From: Pythium myriotylum
Taxonomy: Eukaryota; Oomycota; Peronosporomycetes; Pythiales; Pythiaceae
DNA: 64,000 nt
Assembly (NCBI GenBank): GCA_023091665.1
Contig: JALJCQ010000033.1
Coordinates: forward strand, 1,054,001 to 1,118,000
Direction: 5' to 3'
The notes beneath the pieces are model-generated. The model worked only from the letters and a program-made list of their open reading frames with translations. It was not told the origin of the DNA and did not search any database. Made by a program: the position numbers and the translations under genes. The stretch's first letter is position 1. Every line of letters begins with the position of its first letter. This document shows positions 43,754 through 53,635 of this stretch, piece by piece.

Positions 43754-45050
43754 TCATAGCGTGGTTGCTGGCAACAGAGGGTTGCTATTGAGCACGGCGA
43801 CGCCAGAGGTACCATTACTGCCGGTCGAGTATGGGCAGAGGATCACGCGTTTCGGGTTGGCAATGCCAGGCGAGAGGGTCCCGCTGAACTGGCCGTTCGC
43901 TGCGATCTGGAAAGTTGTCACAAACCGCTCATGGTACCGCATGGTTTTCTTCATGCTTAGAGCGCGATCCACCTCTGGAGATCCTACATAGTAAGGCGCC
44001 CAGAGACGTGTATTGACAAAGGCAGGCTGAGCGCTCGTCAGATTGTTGGAGCGGATGGCAGAGACCGCCGCAGTGAACGTAAGATTCGTTTCCGCAAATG
44101 GAGCAGCTGTCGTGTCAAGCATCGCAGGCATGCAGCGGCCGTAGATAGCTTGCTGCACTGGCACGGCCTGGACCGAGCCATTCGTTCCTGCAAGCCATGA
44201 GACGCTGGCGGCATTGTAGTTTACGTAGATGAATCCCTTCAAGTTTTTAATCAAAGGGATCTTCTGGATGCAATCACTGATGTCGGCAAGACGGATGGTC
44301 GCTAAGTAGAAGGCAACAAACACGTCCTGGCCGGCTGTCAATGCGCCCGTGCCTCCCGCGTGCTGCACAGAGCCTTTGCCCAGCACCTGCACGTTGCTTC
44401 CGAGCAGAGTCGAGGCAGTGGTTGATGACACGGTTGAAGTGTTCAGAAATTGAGCGCGCTCACGGTAGCCTGGGCTACTGCGCACCGGGTATTGCACACC
44501 AGCGCGTGCAGGCAACAGGGTCGAGAATGGAATGTTATCGAGGCCTTTGTACGCAGCCGTACTCGAGATGTTCGATCTATCGGTCGCTAACTCGTAGTCA
44601 TCAAGGGCGATGCCCAAACTCGGGCCATAGGTGCGACGCTCCGACTCGCTCCACTCCGAGAGAATCTTGTAGGTCGTGTTCACGTTCTCAAAGATTTGGC
44701 TACTCTGCACCGTCGAGCCGCCTAGGGTGATCTGAACGCTAACCACAAACTGGTGAAATCCATTCTTAATGCAAGCAGAGTGTGCGTTAAACCACTGGGC
44801 GCCTGACGCTGCAGCCGAGTTCGTTCGCATGGACAGCTTGACGGGAAACTGAATGATTGCCTCCCGGAGACTCGTCCACTGATTCTGCAAGGACAGCGTG
44901 TTCAGGTCAAACTGCAACTACCCCGTGAAAGCTCCTCCGTTGCTGGAAGTGTCTGTTATGAACGTTCATCGCTTCTGTTGGAACAGAATGCTGTTGTCCT
45001 GAGCCTGAACGGCATCTTCGAAGATGACACGGTCGGCGTCGCTGCTCATT
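43754..45050 (-). pseudogene. Capsid-like protein of a Polinton-like virus, two nonsense codons
   Basis: About 430 codons in one phase from ATG at 45050 to a stop at 43754-43756, interrupted by a TGA and a TAG in the first 65 codons. The body is rich in Asn, Ser, Thr and beta-type segments (FHQFVVSVQITLGGSTV, DVFVAFYLATIRLADI, MRYHERFVTTFQIAANG), with little charge clustering, as expected of a double-jelly-roll major capsid protein. Length fits the family. Assignment rests on general character and on the neighbouring protease and small core-like gene, not on an alignment. A penton-type minor capsid is an alternative. Confidence 0.6.
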
Positions 45051-45127
45051 ATTTTCTTCGCTGGAGATCTGTGCTCTGCTATATAGGGCGGGCGACATGG
45101 CCATCGTCAAAAAAATTATGGGGCAAG

Positions 45128-45491
45128 ATGGAAGACAGTGATCCGATCGCCAGCCACCACTCGACAGGAACTCGAGGCGCTAGCTCGCCATCTGGGCATT
45201 GAAGATCTCAGGGTCTGCTGGCTCCGCGACTACGAGCCAAGCCATCGAGGGCCGACCATCATAAACCTTGGCCATGGAGTGGGGACTCATTGGGTGGCGA
45301 CCTACCAGCACATGTACTTTGATTCGTACGGGATGCCGCCTCCTCCCGAGTGCGAGCACCTACAATGGACCCCTATACAGATTCAGTCACTGCGATCGGG
45401 TGGGTGCGGCTCGTACTGTGTGTTATGGCTACACTACGCAAAAAAAGAACAGCTTGATGAGTTCTACTCTCTGTTTCGAAACATCGTCTAG
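45128..45491 (+). pseudogene. Adenain-like cysteine protease, N-terminus frameshifted
   Basis: About 115 codons with GVGTHWVATY (His), MYFDSYGMPPP (Asp) and QIQSLRSGGCGSYCVLWL (Gln and Cys), the order of the adenovirus/Polinton protease family (C5/Ulp1 clan). Such enzymes process capsid proteins during virion maturation. The catalytic residues are present; the first ATG-led codons (45128) are in another phase from the body, so an indel lies near 45150. Short length fits Polinton-like proteases. It is distinct from the MULE Ulp1 domain, which is longer. Confidence 0.7.
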
Positions 45492-45504
45492 CCCCTTTTT
45501 TTTT

Positions 45505-46012
45505 TCAGCTCAAGTACAATCCTCTGGCTTTGAGCAGCTCGGCACGCTGGGTCTTGCTCATGCGCCCTCTTTTTGCGCCAAATGCGCCGGTTCTTTTGCT
45601 GATTTCGTTCGTGGCTGCGTCAACAATGGGCGCGGCATCCGGCACGACGCCTTTGAGCACAGCTGCTCCTGTGTTTACGGCTCTACGCACTAATGGCTTG
45701 ACGGCTTCTTGGTACAGAGGCGTGTCGATGATGTTCCTTTTGACCCAGTTATATCCGCTCTTGATCTTCTTCCAAATGTCTTTAAAGCCCTCGCCGGTCA
45801 TGTTGTGTTCGGCACTACTAAGTAGCTCACCTGGACTGATGTGGATGACGCAACCAGTGCCTTTCATGCATGCCTTCTCTACGGTTTTTGCATTGGCGGG
45901 GTGCAAATGCAAAGTGGGTTTTCCAGTGCCCAGCTGACCCTTCGTCAGTCTGACTGACTTGCCCTCGGCGGCTTTGCTCAGTGATATCTACAACGACGCT
46001 CTTGTACACCAT
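45505..46012 (-). pseudogene. Small core or minor-capsid-like protein of the virus fragment
   Basis: ATG at 46012 opens a short segment, then a frame change near 45975 leads to a frame with ACMKGTGCVIHISPGELL and GEGFKDIWKKIKSGYNWVKR, then a hydrophobic helix and a basic C-terminus with RTGAFGAKRGRMSKTQRAEL. A Gly-rich KGTG-type motif, an amphipathic helix and a basic tail are characteristic of small proteins beside capsid genes in Polinton-type and adeno-related viruses (pVI/pX-like). This is family-level recollection. About 169 codons in total. Confidence 0.55.
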
Positions 46013-46089
46013 GATTTTCTATATGTTTTGAAACAAAAAAAGCCAGTCGACTGCGTTTCTGACAAGTCAGCAATGAGCAGATTGTATCG

Positions 46090-46480
46090 ACATGTTTCCT
46101 ACACTCTTCCCGGGCGGTTGTGGAGGCCCTAAAGAGCATCGCACCAAGCCGCTTTCGGTGACGGCGTGGGCAAGGAGAGTTCTAAGGCTTCCAAGTACCG
46201 TTTTCAGCGTCATGACGTGTTCCTTCTTCTCGTATTCGACTTCTTGGCGCTTGAGAATGCAAGAAGCCGGATGTTCTTTCGCCTCAAAGCCACACGCGAT
46301 GCTATACAGGCAGGATCCGTCACTCGCGAAACCATTGCAGAATGCGTAACGTACCGACAACATATCATACAGTGTCAAGTCATTTGTGTGGCTCCCGACC
46401 CACCGTCAGAGAGAATTCGTCAAGTGATCAACATTCAAAAAGGTGTCGAAGTAGGTAAGTCGCATACTATGGGTCCAACA
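46090..46480 (+). pseudogene. Helitron Rep/helicase-like N domain fragment
   Basis: The plus strand reads FPTLFPGGCGGPKEHRTKPL then SVTAWARRVLRL. After a frame change near 46190 it gives YRFQRHDVFLLLVFDFLALE then ARSRMFFRLKATRDA. This is the start of the Helitron-like N domain (FPTLFP...). Only this block remains; the rolling-circle active site and helicase are absent. Confidence 0.65.
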
Positions 46481-46514
46481 AGTCACAGGCTCAAGCTCGG
46501 TCAGATTTGTTTGG

Positions 46515-47179
46515 CTAGATTCGACGTTTCGACCCTCGAACGAGATAGTCATTGGTCTGCTCAGATTGGTCGAGAATAATTGAGTTTTCTTCAACCCATT
46601 CGCCTTCTGCGCGGTCATCTTCGTGTTCATTGACGGCTGAGACAGCGTAGCTGGAGGTATCATCGATCCGTTGGACCACAGCTCGTCGCGTTGGATCATT
46701 AGACAATTCTGTGCGGTCCTCAACGACATCAATCAGTCGATCTTCGAGCCCTGACATGATGTCGCTTTGGTCATTGTATCTGGACTGATAACTCTTGTGG
46801 CTCTCGATTAGAAAGCGTAACGCTCGCTTCGCTCTTGGGACTTGAACGGTATGCCGGCGTTTACAGATCGCGATTTGCTGCGGCGTCATTGCTCCCACCA
46901 TTGTTACGCGAACTCGACTAGCCGCTTGTTCTGGTAGCATGTCCAATATTGGACCCGATGTGTTTTTCACTATGTAATGATGGGATCGAAGGCAACGAAG
47001 TCTGATCGAAGGCAACGAAGTCTGCCGCCAGTGAAAATTTTGATGGAGACGCATGGCGAGACTAGAGCGATATCAATCCAAGGCAGGTTTTCTTCAGGAA
47101 ACCATCCAATCCAGTTGCCATTTGCGATAGCCATCCGTGGTAAGTGGTTATTTTTCGAGAGACCCGCGGCAATCCTCAC
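46515..47179 (-). pseudogene. DUF6570-type region of a Helitron, opposite orientation
   Basis: Minus strand: PRMAIANGNWIGWFPEENLP (47150-47090) followed by VSIKIFTGGRLRCLRS, then in a second frame HHYIVKNTSGPILDMLPEQ, and KRALRFLIESHKSYQSRYND. This matches the region that precedes the Helitron N domain in many eukaryotic Helitron proteins. The frame change falls exactly at a 20-bp tandem duplication (46985-47024). Its orientation is opposite to the Helitron N block at 46090. Confidence 0.65.
46985..47024. repeat. 20-bp tandem duplication
   Basis: ATCGAAGGCAACGAAGTCTG occurs twice in direct succession (46985-47004, 47005-47024). Twenty is not a multiple of three, so the duplication shifts the Helitron frame. 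Confidence 0.95.
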
Positions 47180-47244
47180 AAAAGCGAAGACCTGTAGTCG
47201 CCGGATGCGACGTGGGACCCGTTCGTTTCAATCGCTCAACGTGT

Positions 47245-47850
47245 TTGCGACCTGCGTCGCCGCTACCCAGGGTATGCCATTTATGCGCTCGGCGCGGATA
47301 TTGCCGACGCCTTCCACCACGTGTCCGTGCACGAAATGGACGCATCGGCGTTTGGGGGGAACTCCCTCGCACAGACATCGGCATTGTCTCAGGTATGGCA
47401 CTTTTCGGGTGGACTGCGTCACCAGGCTATTTCGCGGTGCTCGGCAAGGCGGTCCGCCACTATCAACGCACAGGTTCGTCATACGCACTCGGGTGCAAGG
47501 AGGAATTCTGCTCCAGGAGTCCCGATGACTCCGTTCCTTCGGAAGGATTTGGAGTCGTGGGAAGATGTGGTCTTTCAGAAAGAGTTCGCTGGAATGCCAA
47601 TAAGTTGTTCGACCCGAATTCATCGTGGAACGAGTGCTGGTTCCTTGAAGAACACACCGAATGCATCCGAATAACCAGCACGTCGTTGGCGGAGCGATGT
47701 CTAGTCTCCACAGCGGGAGAAAGCCGCCGGGCGGTCGCATCAAGGGCCCTCGCCGAGGTCGCGGAGGCCTTGGGCCCGAAACTGTCTCAGAGGAACTCGT
47801 GGATAAGCGTGTTCGTCTATCGCAACGACGCCTGGGCGTTTGACCTCGTC
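47245..47850 (+). pseudogene. Reverse-transcriptase fragment
   Basis: Plus-strand frames give YALGADIADAFHHVSVHEMD (RT motif A type), SAFGG, then in another frame GIVSGMALFGWTASPGYFAV (motif B type) and LGKAVRHYQRTGSSYALG. Later, basic and Arg-rich segments follow. Motif A/B spacing is that of a reverse transcriptase of the DIRS-like kind seen in oomycetes, but class is uncertain. Several frame changes; no active-site DD motif seen. Confidence 0.5.
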
Positions 47851-48220
47851 CGGAAGATGAACACAAGTGAAAAAGTGGGACAGCATCACCTCAGGAAATG
47901 TGCACTGAGCCAGGCTCGGTTTCGAATGCACTTCAAGGCGCTCAAGCGGCCAGGAAACATGGGGCAGACCCGAACGTGCGACGTGCATGCAGTGGCTAAT
48001 AGTTGTGATGTCGCTTCGAGATGTCCCGCGTGCAAAGCATGCGCCCGAGCAGTCCTGGGCGGGAAACCACACTTTTCGAAACATGAAACGAAATCATTGG
48101 TGCAAATTGAATTCCAAACCACCAATCACAAATTTCTTTAATTCTGATCCCAACCGCCGTAATTTTGTAATTTCCCCAAAGTGCCATCTTTTCGCGCGTC
48201 GAGCGGCAATTCAAATCGCC
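47851..48220. other. Boundary between repeats and host gene block
   Basis: The first 200 bp are transposon-like debris with no clear motif. The last about 100 bp (from about 48120) are AT-rich and directly precede the ATG at 48221, so they probably hold the promoter of the kinase-like gene. Confidence 0.4.
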
Positions 48221-51200
48221 ATGGCGCTGCGGCGCATCTGCGGCTCGCCCGTGTCCTCGGACGACGAGGCCGCCGACGTCTTCGCGTACGACGAGCAAGA
48301 GAAGAAGCGCAAGCGCGCGCGGCCCAAGCGCGTGCCGCCCGCCAAGGCGCCGCGCGTCGTGTCGCGCAGCAAGAAGGAGCTCGTGCGCGAGGCGCCGCCG
48401 CGCTTCGTCGCGTACCTCGCCGAGCAGCTCTCGCCGGCGACGCAGGCCCAGTTCTGCGAGGATTTTGGCTTTGGACAGGGCTACATGCTGCGGCTCCCGA
48501 CTGCGTGGGCCGAGGTGCGCGAGCGGCGCGAGTTCGGCGAGTGGGCCACGCAGCTCGGCTTCATCGCGTCCACGGTCCATCGCCACCTCTACCGCATCTC
48601 CAGCCTCAACGTGGAGATCGTGCTGGCCGAGCTCCGTGCACGTGGGTGTCCAGAAAAGTACGTTCTATACTCCTCCGTACCTGTACGGGTAGGCTGACGC
48701 GTACTGCTTCACAGCACCTCGATCGATGGAGACACCGACGTCTCGATGGTCGGTGAAGTCGAGGCAGAACCGGATCCAGCTGCTTCCAAAGCTGCACCGA
48801 ATGCTGAAGATGTTAGGTCGTTGCAGTCGAAGCGGGACGATGCCGCGAGTCTCGTGTCATATAAAGAGCATTTTCAACGACTCGACAACGAACGGCTCGA
48901 GATGCTGACAGTCTCGGAGCACGACCGACTTCTCTCGACTATCCGCCACGAACAAATCGCCGACGCCATGGAGGAAGTCTTAGCCCGGCCATCAGTACGT
49001 AAGGAGCGTGATCGCGCTCGACGAATGTCGAAGCTCGGTCGTATCGCGGAGCGTCGTCTCTCAATCATCCCAATGCGTCCGTCTGTGTTGCCGTCGACTA
49101 TTCTAGAGGGTCCTGAATGGGAGGACGAGGAGGAAGAAGGTTTTGATACCGACACCGAGCCATTCGGAGCGATCCCTGAAGAGATTGAAGATGATCTCGC
49201 TGAGGCTAACGGAGACGAGAACGCGACAGCAGTAGAACAACTCGTCGACGCCGTTAGGGATGGAGCTATGTCGGTCACTGATACGGACATTGTCCATGAA
49301 CCAGGGAGTTTCACTACTCCACGCAAACCAGCTCCTGGAGTTCAGACTCGACGGAGTTCAATTGGTGTTGTCCAGACTCCAGGTCGGGATCCTGTTGCTC
49401 CAACATCATTGAAGGACCGAAGAAGCTCAGTCGGGTTTGCTGATTCTACTCCTGTAAAACTAACTCCCAGGAAGCCCTCTCTCACGCCTTTGTCAACCCC
49501 CGAACCTCGCTCCTTTGACAAGCCTGTTAAGACGCAGCAACAGACGCCAGGATCTACTCCTCAAAAGACTCCTCTACGGACTCCAGGCAAGACACCGAGG
49601 CGCACTCCTCTGCGCACTCCGCGAAGGATTTCTTTGTCTGGTGTTGGCGTTCGCAGAAGCTCAATCACCAAGGCAGCTCTTACCGAGATCAAGAGATGGA
49701 AGCTGCTAACGCAAAACATTCTGGGGACTGTCTTCAGCTCTGGTTTTCTCGACCTTACTGATCTGAAGGCTGGATTCAACGTGTCGAAGGTCTGGCGCGA
49801 AGTATCACTCCCGTGAGTCCCCTTACGTGGTTCTCCCATTGTCCACCTGGACTAATAGTTTGTGCCTCATCTCGCCGTGACACAGGGTATATGCTTGGTC
49901 TGTCGCCGACTACTCCAAGTAAGTACGCAGCGGAGCAACCCAATGATGATGCCCCACTAATGAGCCACTGTTTTTATACCAGGCAACTGGCCAACTTGGT
50001 ACCGATGGAGAAAATCTACTCAGACTGTCCAAGAGGACATTACTTGTCCGATGGCGCGTACAAGGAGGTGTTTAAAGTGTATTCCGCTCGACACAAGCGC
50101 CTGGAAGCAGTCAGCGTTATGGATATCCGAGCAATCGAAAACACTGGTAACCAGGTATGGACACGCGGGTACTGCATGCTTGACCCCCATTGCTCAAAAT
50201 GTATTTTTTTACAGCATATCGTGAGGCAAGAAGTAGCCCACTCACTTCTACTCTCCGAACTTGTGCGGTCTCGATATTCGCCGCACTTCGTTGAGATTTA
50301 TGATGTTTTTCTTACGCGAGAGCGCCCAGAGACTATGAAATGGGGCAGTGCTTCGTGCCGTAAACCTGTCGATTTGCTCACAGGCAGTCGAACACTCATC
50401 AACCCACCTGTCGAAGCCTCGAAGACAGCAGAGGGCCTCTTTCAGTATATTCGCATGGAGTTTTGCGACGGAGGCGACATCGAAGACTTTATTGCGTTAC
50501 AGGAGGGCAAGTTGCTCCCAGTCAATTCGGTCGTGATACCCTTCTTCTTTCAGATGGTTTTCAGTATTTACTCTGCTCGAGAACGATTCCACATGCGCCA
50601 TTGCGACATAAAGGTGTGTGCTAAGTGCCTCCCCTCCCCGTTGAGCCCGCCTCATGCATCACGATTTCCTCCGAATCATAGCTGCTCAACTTCTTTCTCA
50701 AAGACATCAGTCGCAGAGGCCTCAAATGCGCCCAGGACGAGCCAATGATCTTACAGTATGCCATCGGCGATGACTTGTTCAATGTTCAGCTGCCAGCTAC
50801 ATTCTCGTATTGGGTGAAGCTCGCGGACTACGGGACGGCAGATTCCAATCTGGACAACTTGGGCAAACCTGTTACTCTCGACCAGTTCACTACTCTCGAG
50901 AACACACCTGTCGAATTCCTTCTAGAAGGTGATCAGGCGCAACAATCGTTTGCAGCCGACACGTTCTCGTTGGGACTCTGCGTCCTACACCTGTTCACGG
51001 GGAGGTAAGGTTGCTTTTCCGTTAGTGCTTGAGAAATCGTCTCACACGTAACTCGTGGGACGTAGTGCTCCGTACGAAGAAATCCTTGAAACCGTGAAAT
51101 GCCCAGCCCCCCTGCTGCACGATTTGAAGCGCTTGTGGATGGTGAGCTGGACAAATGAGGCGTCTCCGATCAATCATACCCTAACTCAACTTATAGTCAG

Positions 51201-51742
51201 GAAAGAAGAACTCACCGTTTTCTGTCCTGCGCCGAGTTTGCCAAGATGATCCAGATGATGTGCTGATCCATACGCTGTATCGATATCTTGTGCTATTTGG
51301 GCTTCCTGATACCAATCCCAGCGCAAGCAGACAATTCGACCGTGTTTGGGCTGTTTTAGTGAAACACCTCCGTCCAGAAGATAACTCGGGCGGTCAGCCA
51401 TCGCGCCAGTCTTCTCGCCGCGCAGCGGTCGCGTCGAAGAAACCCCAAGCCAAGAGTGCCAAAGATCAGTTTCAGGTTGATCAAACACAGTTCAGCATCG
51501 TAGAGGGTTGCCAACCTATCATTCAGCGCGCTCGCGAACGCCTTGATCGAGTCCCTGGCGCTCAGGAATTGCTCCTCAGCTTGGTTGCCTTCGATCCAAG
51601 TGCTCGTCCAACGATGAAGCAAACGCTTTTCCACGACGTGTTCAAGGCGCTTCGTTCCACAAACTCTTCTCACCCGGTTCATTATTCAATCGACTGCTAT
51701 GCAGCTGAGAAGGTCCCGGTCGACCGACTGCCTGACGTGTAA
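48221..51742 (+). CDS. Divergent protein kinase-like protein, 1027 aa, eight exons
   Basis: Model: 48221-48657, 48715-49812, 49886-49918, 49983-50154, 50215-50613, 50682-51004, 51066-51141, 51197-51742, all with GT-AG borders. A basic N-terminus is followed by a conserved-looking block, a disordered middle with TPxKTP/RTP repeats (possible proline-directed phosphorylation sites), and a C-terminal kinase fold. Visible kinase motifs are GAYKEVF (glycine loop, around residue 547), MEFCDGGDIEDF (hinge), HCDIK (709-713) with N716, and DYG at 762-764 in place of DFG. The beta-3 strand reads LEAVSVMDI, with Ser where the ATP-binding Lys (VAIK) is expected (residue 567), so it may be a pseudokinase. 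The relation to haspin or BUB1-type kinases is open. Its stop lies 95 bp from the stop of the convergent ArfGAP gene. Confidence 0.8.
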
Positions 51743-51837
51743 AGTTTGACGAGTGGAGTATACTCAATAACTTAGTATTCATACCTCAGCTTATTCTGGA
51801 CACCAGCTACTTCACATCAATCCAATCTTTGTACAGG

Positions 51838-53426
51838 TCAGGAGGACTTCCACCCACGCATTAATCCTTCGACGCGATGGAACTTTATCCTTAACGGGCG
51901 GGCACTCTTTTGGATCATATTGATAGCCTCGTTTCCACGGAGCACATGCCGGCCGTTGACTGCTGAGATACATGAACCGACAAGCACACCTTGCTTTTGG
52001 GCAGCGCTACCTAGAGTGGCAGAGAACAAAAAAGTGCTGAGTGCATATACCAGTTCCGTTTTGAGTGTATGAAAGCGCACCATCGTCAACTGCGGTCACA
52101 ATACACCGGCCATTCTGGACCTGGAGTACGCAGCCGATTTCGCGGACGTTGTGATCGAAGACAACTTCAGTCTCAACAGTGACTGGTTCTGGAACGGATG
52201 AAATGGATGACAAAACACCAGACAACCGTTGACTAGCCCCGAAGCCACTGGTGCCACTGAGTGACGATCCGAGAAGTGTACGATGCACGAAATGGAAGTG
52301 GATGGGCCTCTCAAGCGAGCTCACGAGAGTGACAATATCCTCGAACTCGGAGAGGCGGTGCTCATTGAGTCCAACGATGTAGCTGCCCACCAACACACCG
52401 GCTTTATCCGCTTCACCTCCAGGTGCCACGCGTGTGATCTCTGCAAACCCTCCCTTGGTCTTGGTAAGGCTGAAACCCAACGATTCACCTGGACGCCCGA
52501 ATTTGCAGTCATACTTGCGCCAGGTCACGGTACCCTTGAGAGCGAAAAGGTCAGCAAATCACACGGCATGCCGTTGGACTAGTCGCGCACTTACTGACGA
52601 GCGAACAACACACCGCTTTGAGTGCGAGTCAATGTCGTTGAGCGGGATCTCGCCTCCACAAGTCGTGCATTTAACAGCCAAATCGGTCGAGTACACGCGG
52701 CGAGAGCGTGTTTCAGTTACAGGCTCTTGATACTCTTCCTTCGCATCCGTGGGGAGCTCCACTGAGCTGGATCGCGAGTCGTCAGACGAGGATTCCCGCG
52801 GGGAAGAGTCAAGGATGCTCGCGCGCAGCGCTGCGACGTCGTCCGGAGAGGCTGGTGTCGACGCCGACTGCAGCAGCTGAGCAAGAAACTCGTTCGCCGT
52901 GAGACCGTTGTTGAAGGGTTTCGAAGCAGTCGCCATGACCATGATCCTGCCATGCACGCTCCTGGTGAGTCGCTGCTGGCAGCAGCGTACGGGGAGGGGG
53001 GGGGGGGGAGGGGGGATCCACGAGCCTACCGGTGCTTGTACGCCTTGGCGACCGAGGAGCTGTACTTGTGCGCGGGCGGCAGGTCGAAGGTGCCGGTGCC
53101 CGTGCAGACGGCCGCCCACTTGGCGTTGCCGCCGATCTCGAGCGCGCGCTGCTCGGCGGGCGACCAGCTGTCCATGCCGAGCGACTTGACGAAGCTGACG
53201 CTGACGCCGAGCGCGCGGTGCTTGCCGGCGCACGCGAGACAGAGCAGCACGCCGAAGGAGACGCCCGCCCACTGCGGGTAGATGGCCTTGCAGTCGGCGC
53301 AGCGCTGCAGAGCCAGAGAGGTCAGTCCAGGCGCGCGGCGCGTCCCTCGCGCGGCGTGCGTACGTCGTTGCCCGGCAGCAGGCGGATCGCGGCCTCGGCG
53401 AGCGGCGAGAGGGGCGCCGAGCTCAT
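51838..53426 (-). CDS. ArfGAP protein with two PDZ domains, 453 aa
   Basis: Model (minus): 53426-53364, 53304-53030, 52961-52595, 52534-52051, 52010-51838, all GT-AG. The start gives MSSAPLSPLAEAAIRLLPGN followed by the ArfGAP zinc finger C23-x2-C26-x16-C43-x2-C46 and the catalytic-type Arg51 in KHRALGVSVSFVKSLGMDSW. A Ser/Asp-rich linker holds a possible C-x2-C...H-x3-C zinc motif (CTTCGGEIPLNDIDSHSKRC). Then two PDZ-like domains: GESLGFSLTKTKGGFAEITR with KAGVLVGSYIVGLN, and VREIGCVLQV with KQGVLVGSCISAVN. ArfGAPs stimulate GTP hydrolysis by Arf at membranes; PDZ domains would anchor it to protein tails. The start shares a 209-bp spacer with the importin gene. Confidence 0.8.
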
Positions 53427-53635
53427 GCTCTCGCGCTGTCGTCCGGATGTCGAGCAGAGGTGTCTGGCACTCTTCCGCCAGCTCAGAACCCAAAGCGCCA
53501 CCCAATCACCCAGCAAGACACTCTCGCGAGGGACCGCCCCTGCCGATTGCGGCGTCTGCGACGTGTGCCACCTGGATGAGCCTGCTCGGCGGTTTGGGTG
53601 GTGAGAAGCCATTCCGCGACTCGCCCGAGAGAGCC
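53427..53635. promoter_or_regulatory. Divergent promoter region between ArfGAP and importin genes
   Basis: 209 bp between two start codons in head-to-head orientation, so both promoters and 5' leaders must lie here or overlap. No specific motif could be assigned with confidence. Confidence 0.5.

Larger units (their letters stand above)
43754..46012. mobile_element. Endogenous Polinton-like virus fragment
   Basis: Three adjacent frames have the character of Polinton/adenovirus-type morphogenesis genes: a large capsid-like protein (minus), an adenain-like cysteine protease (plus) and a small basic protein with a Polinton-type N-terminal motif (minus). No DNA polymerase, integrase or packaging ATPase was found in the window and no terminal repeats were seen, so only a part is present. 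All three frames carry lesions. Confidence 0.65.

Noticed and set aside
53282..53635. N-terminal extension of the importin by 118 codons
   Set aside because: The extension overlaps the first exons of the ArfGAP gene on the other strand; the family start matches the ATG at 53636.
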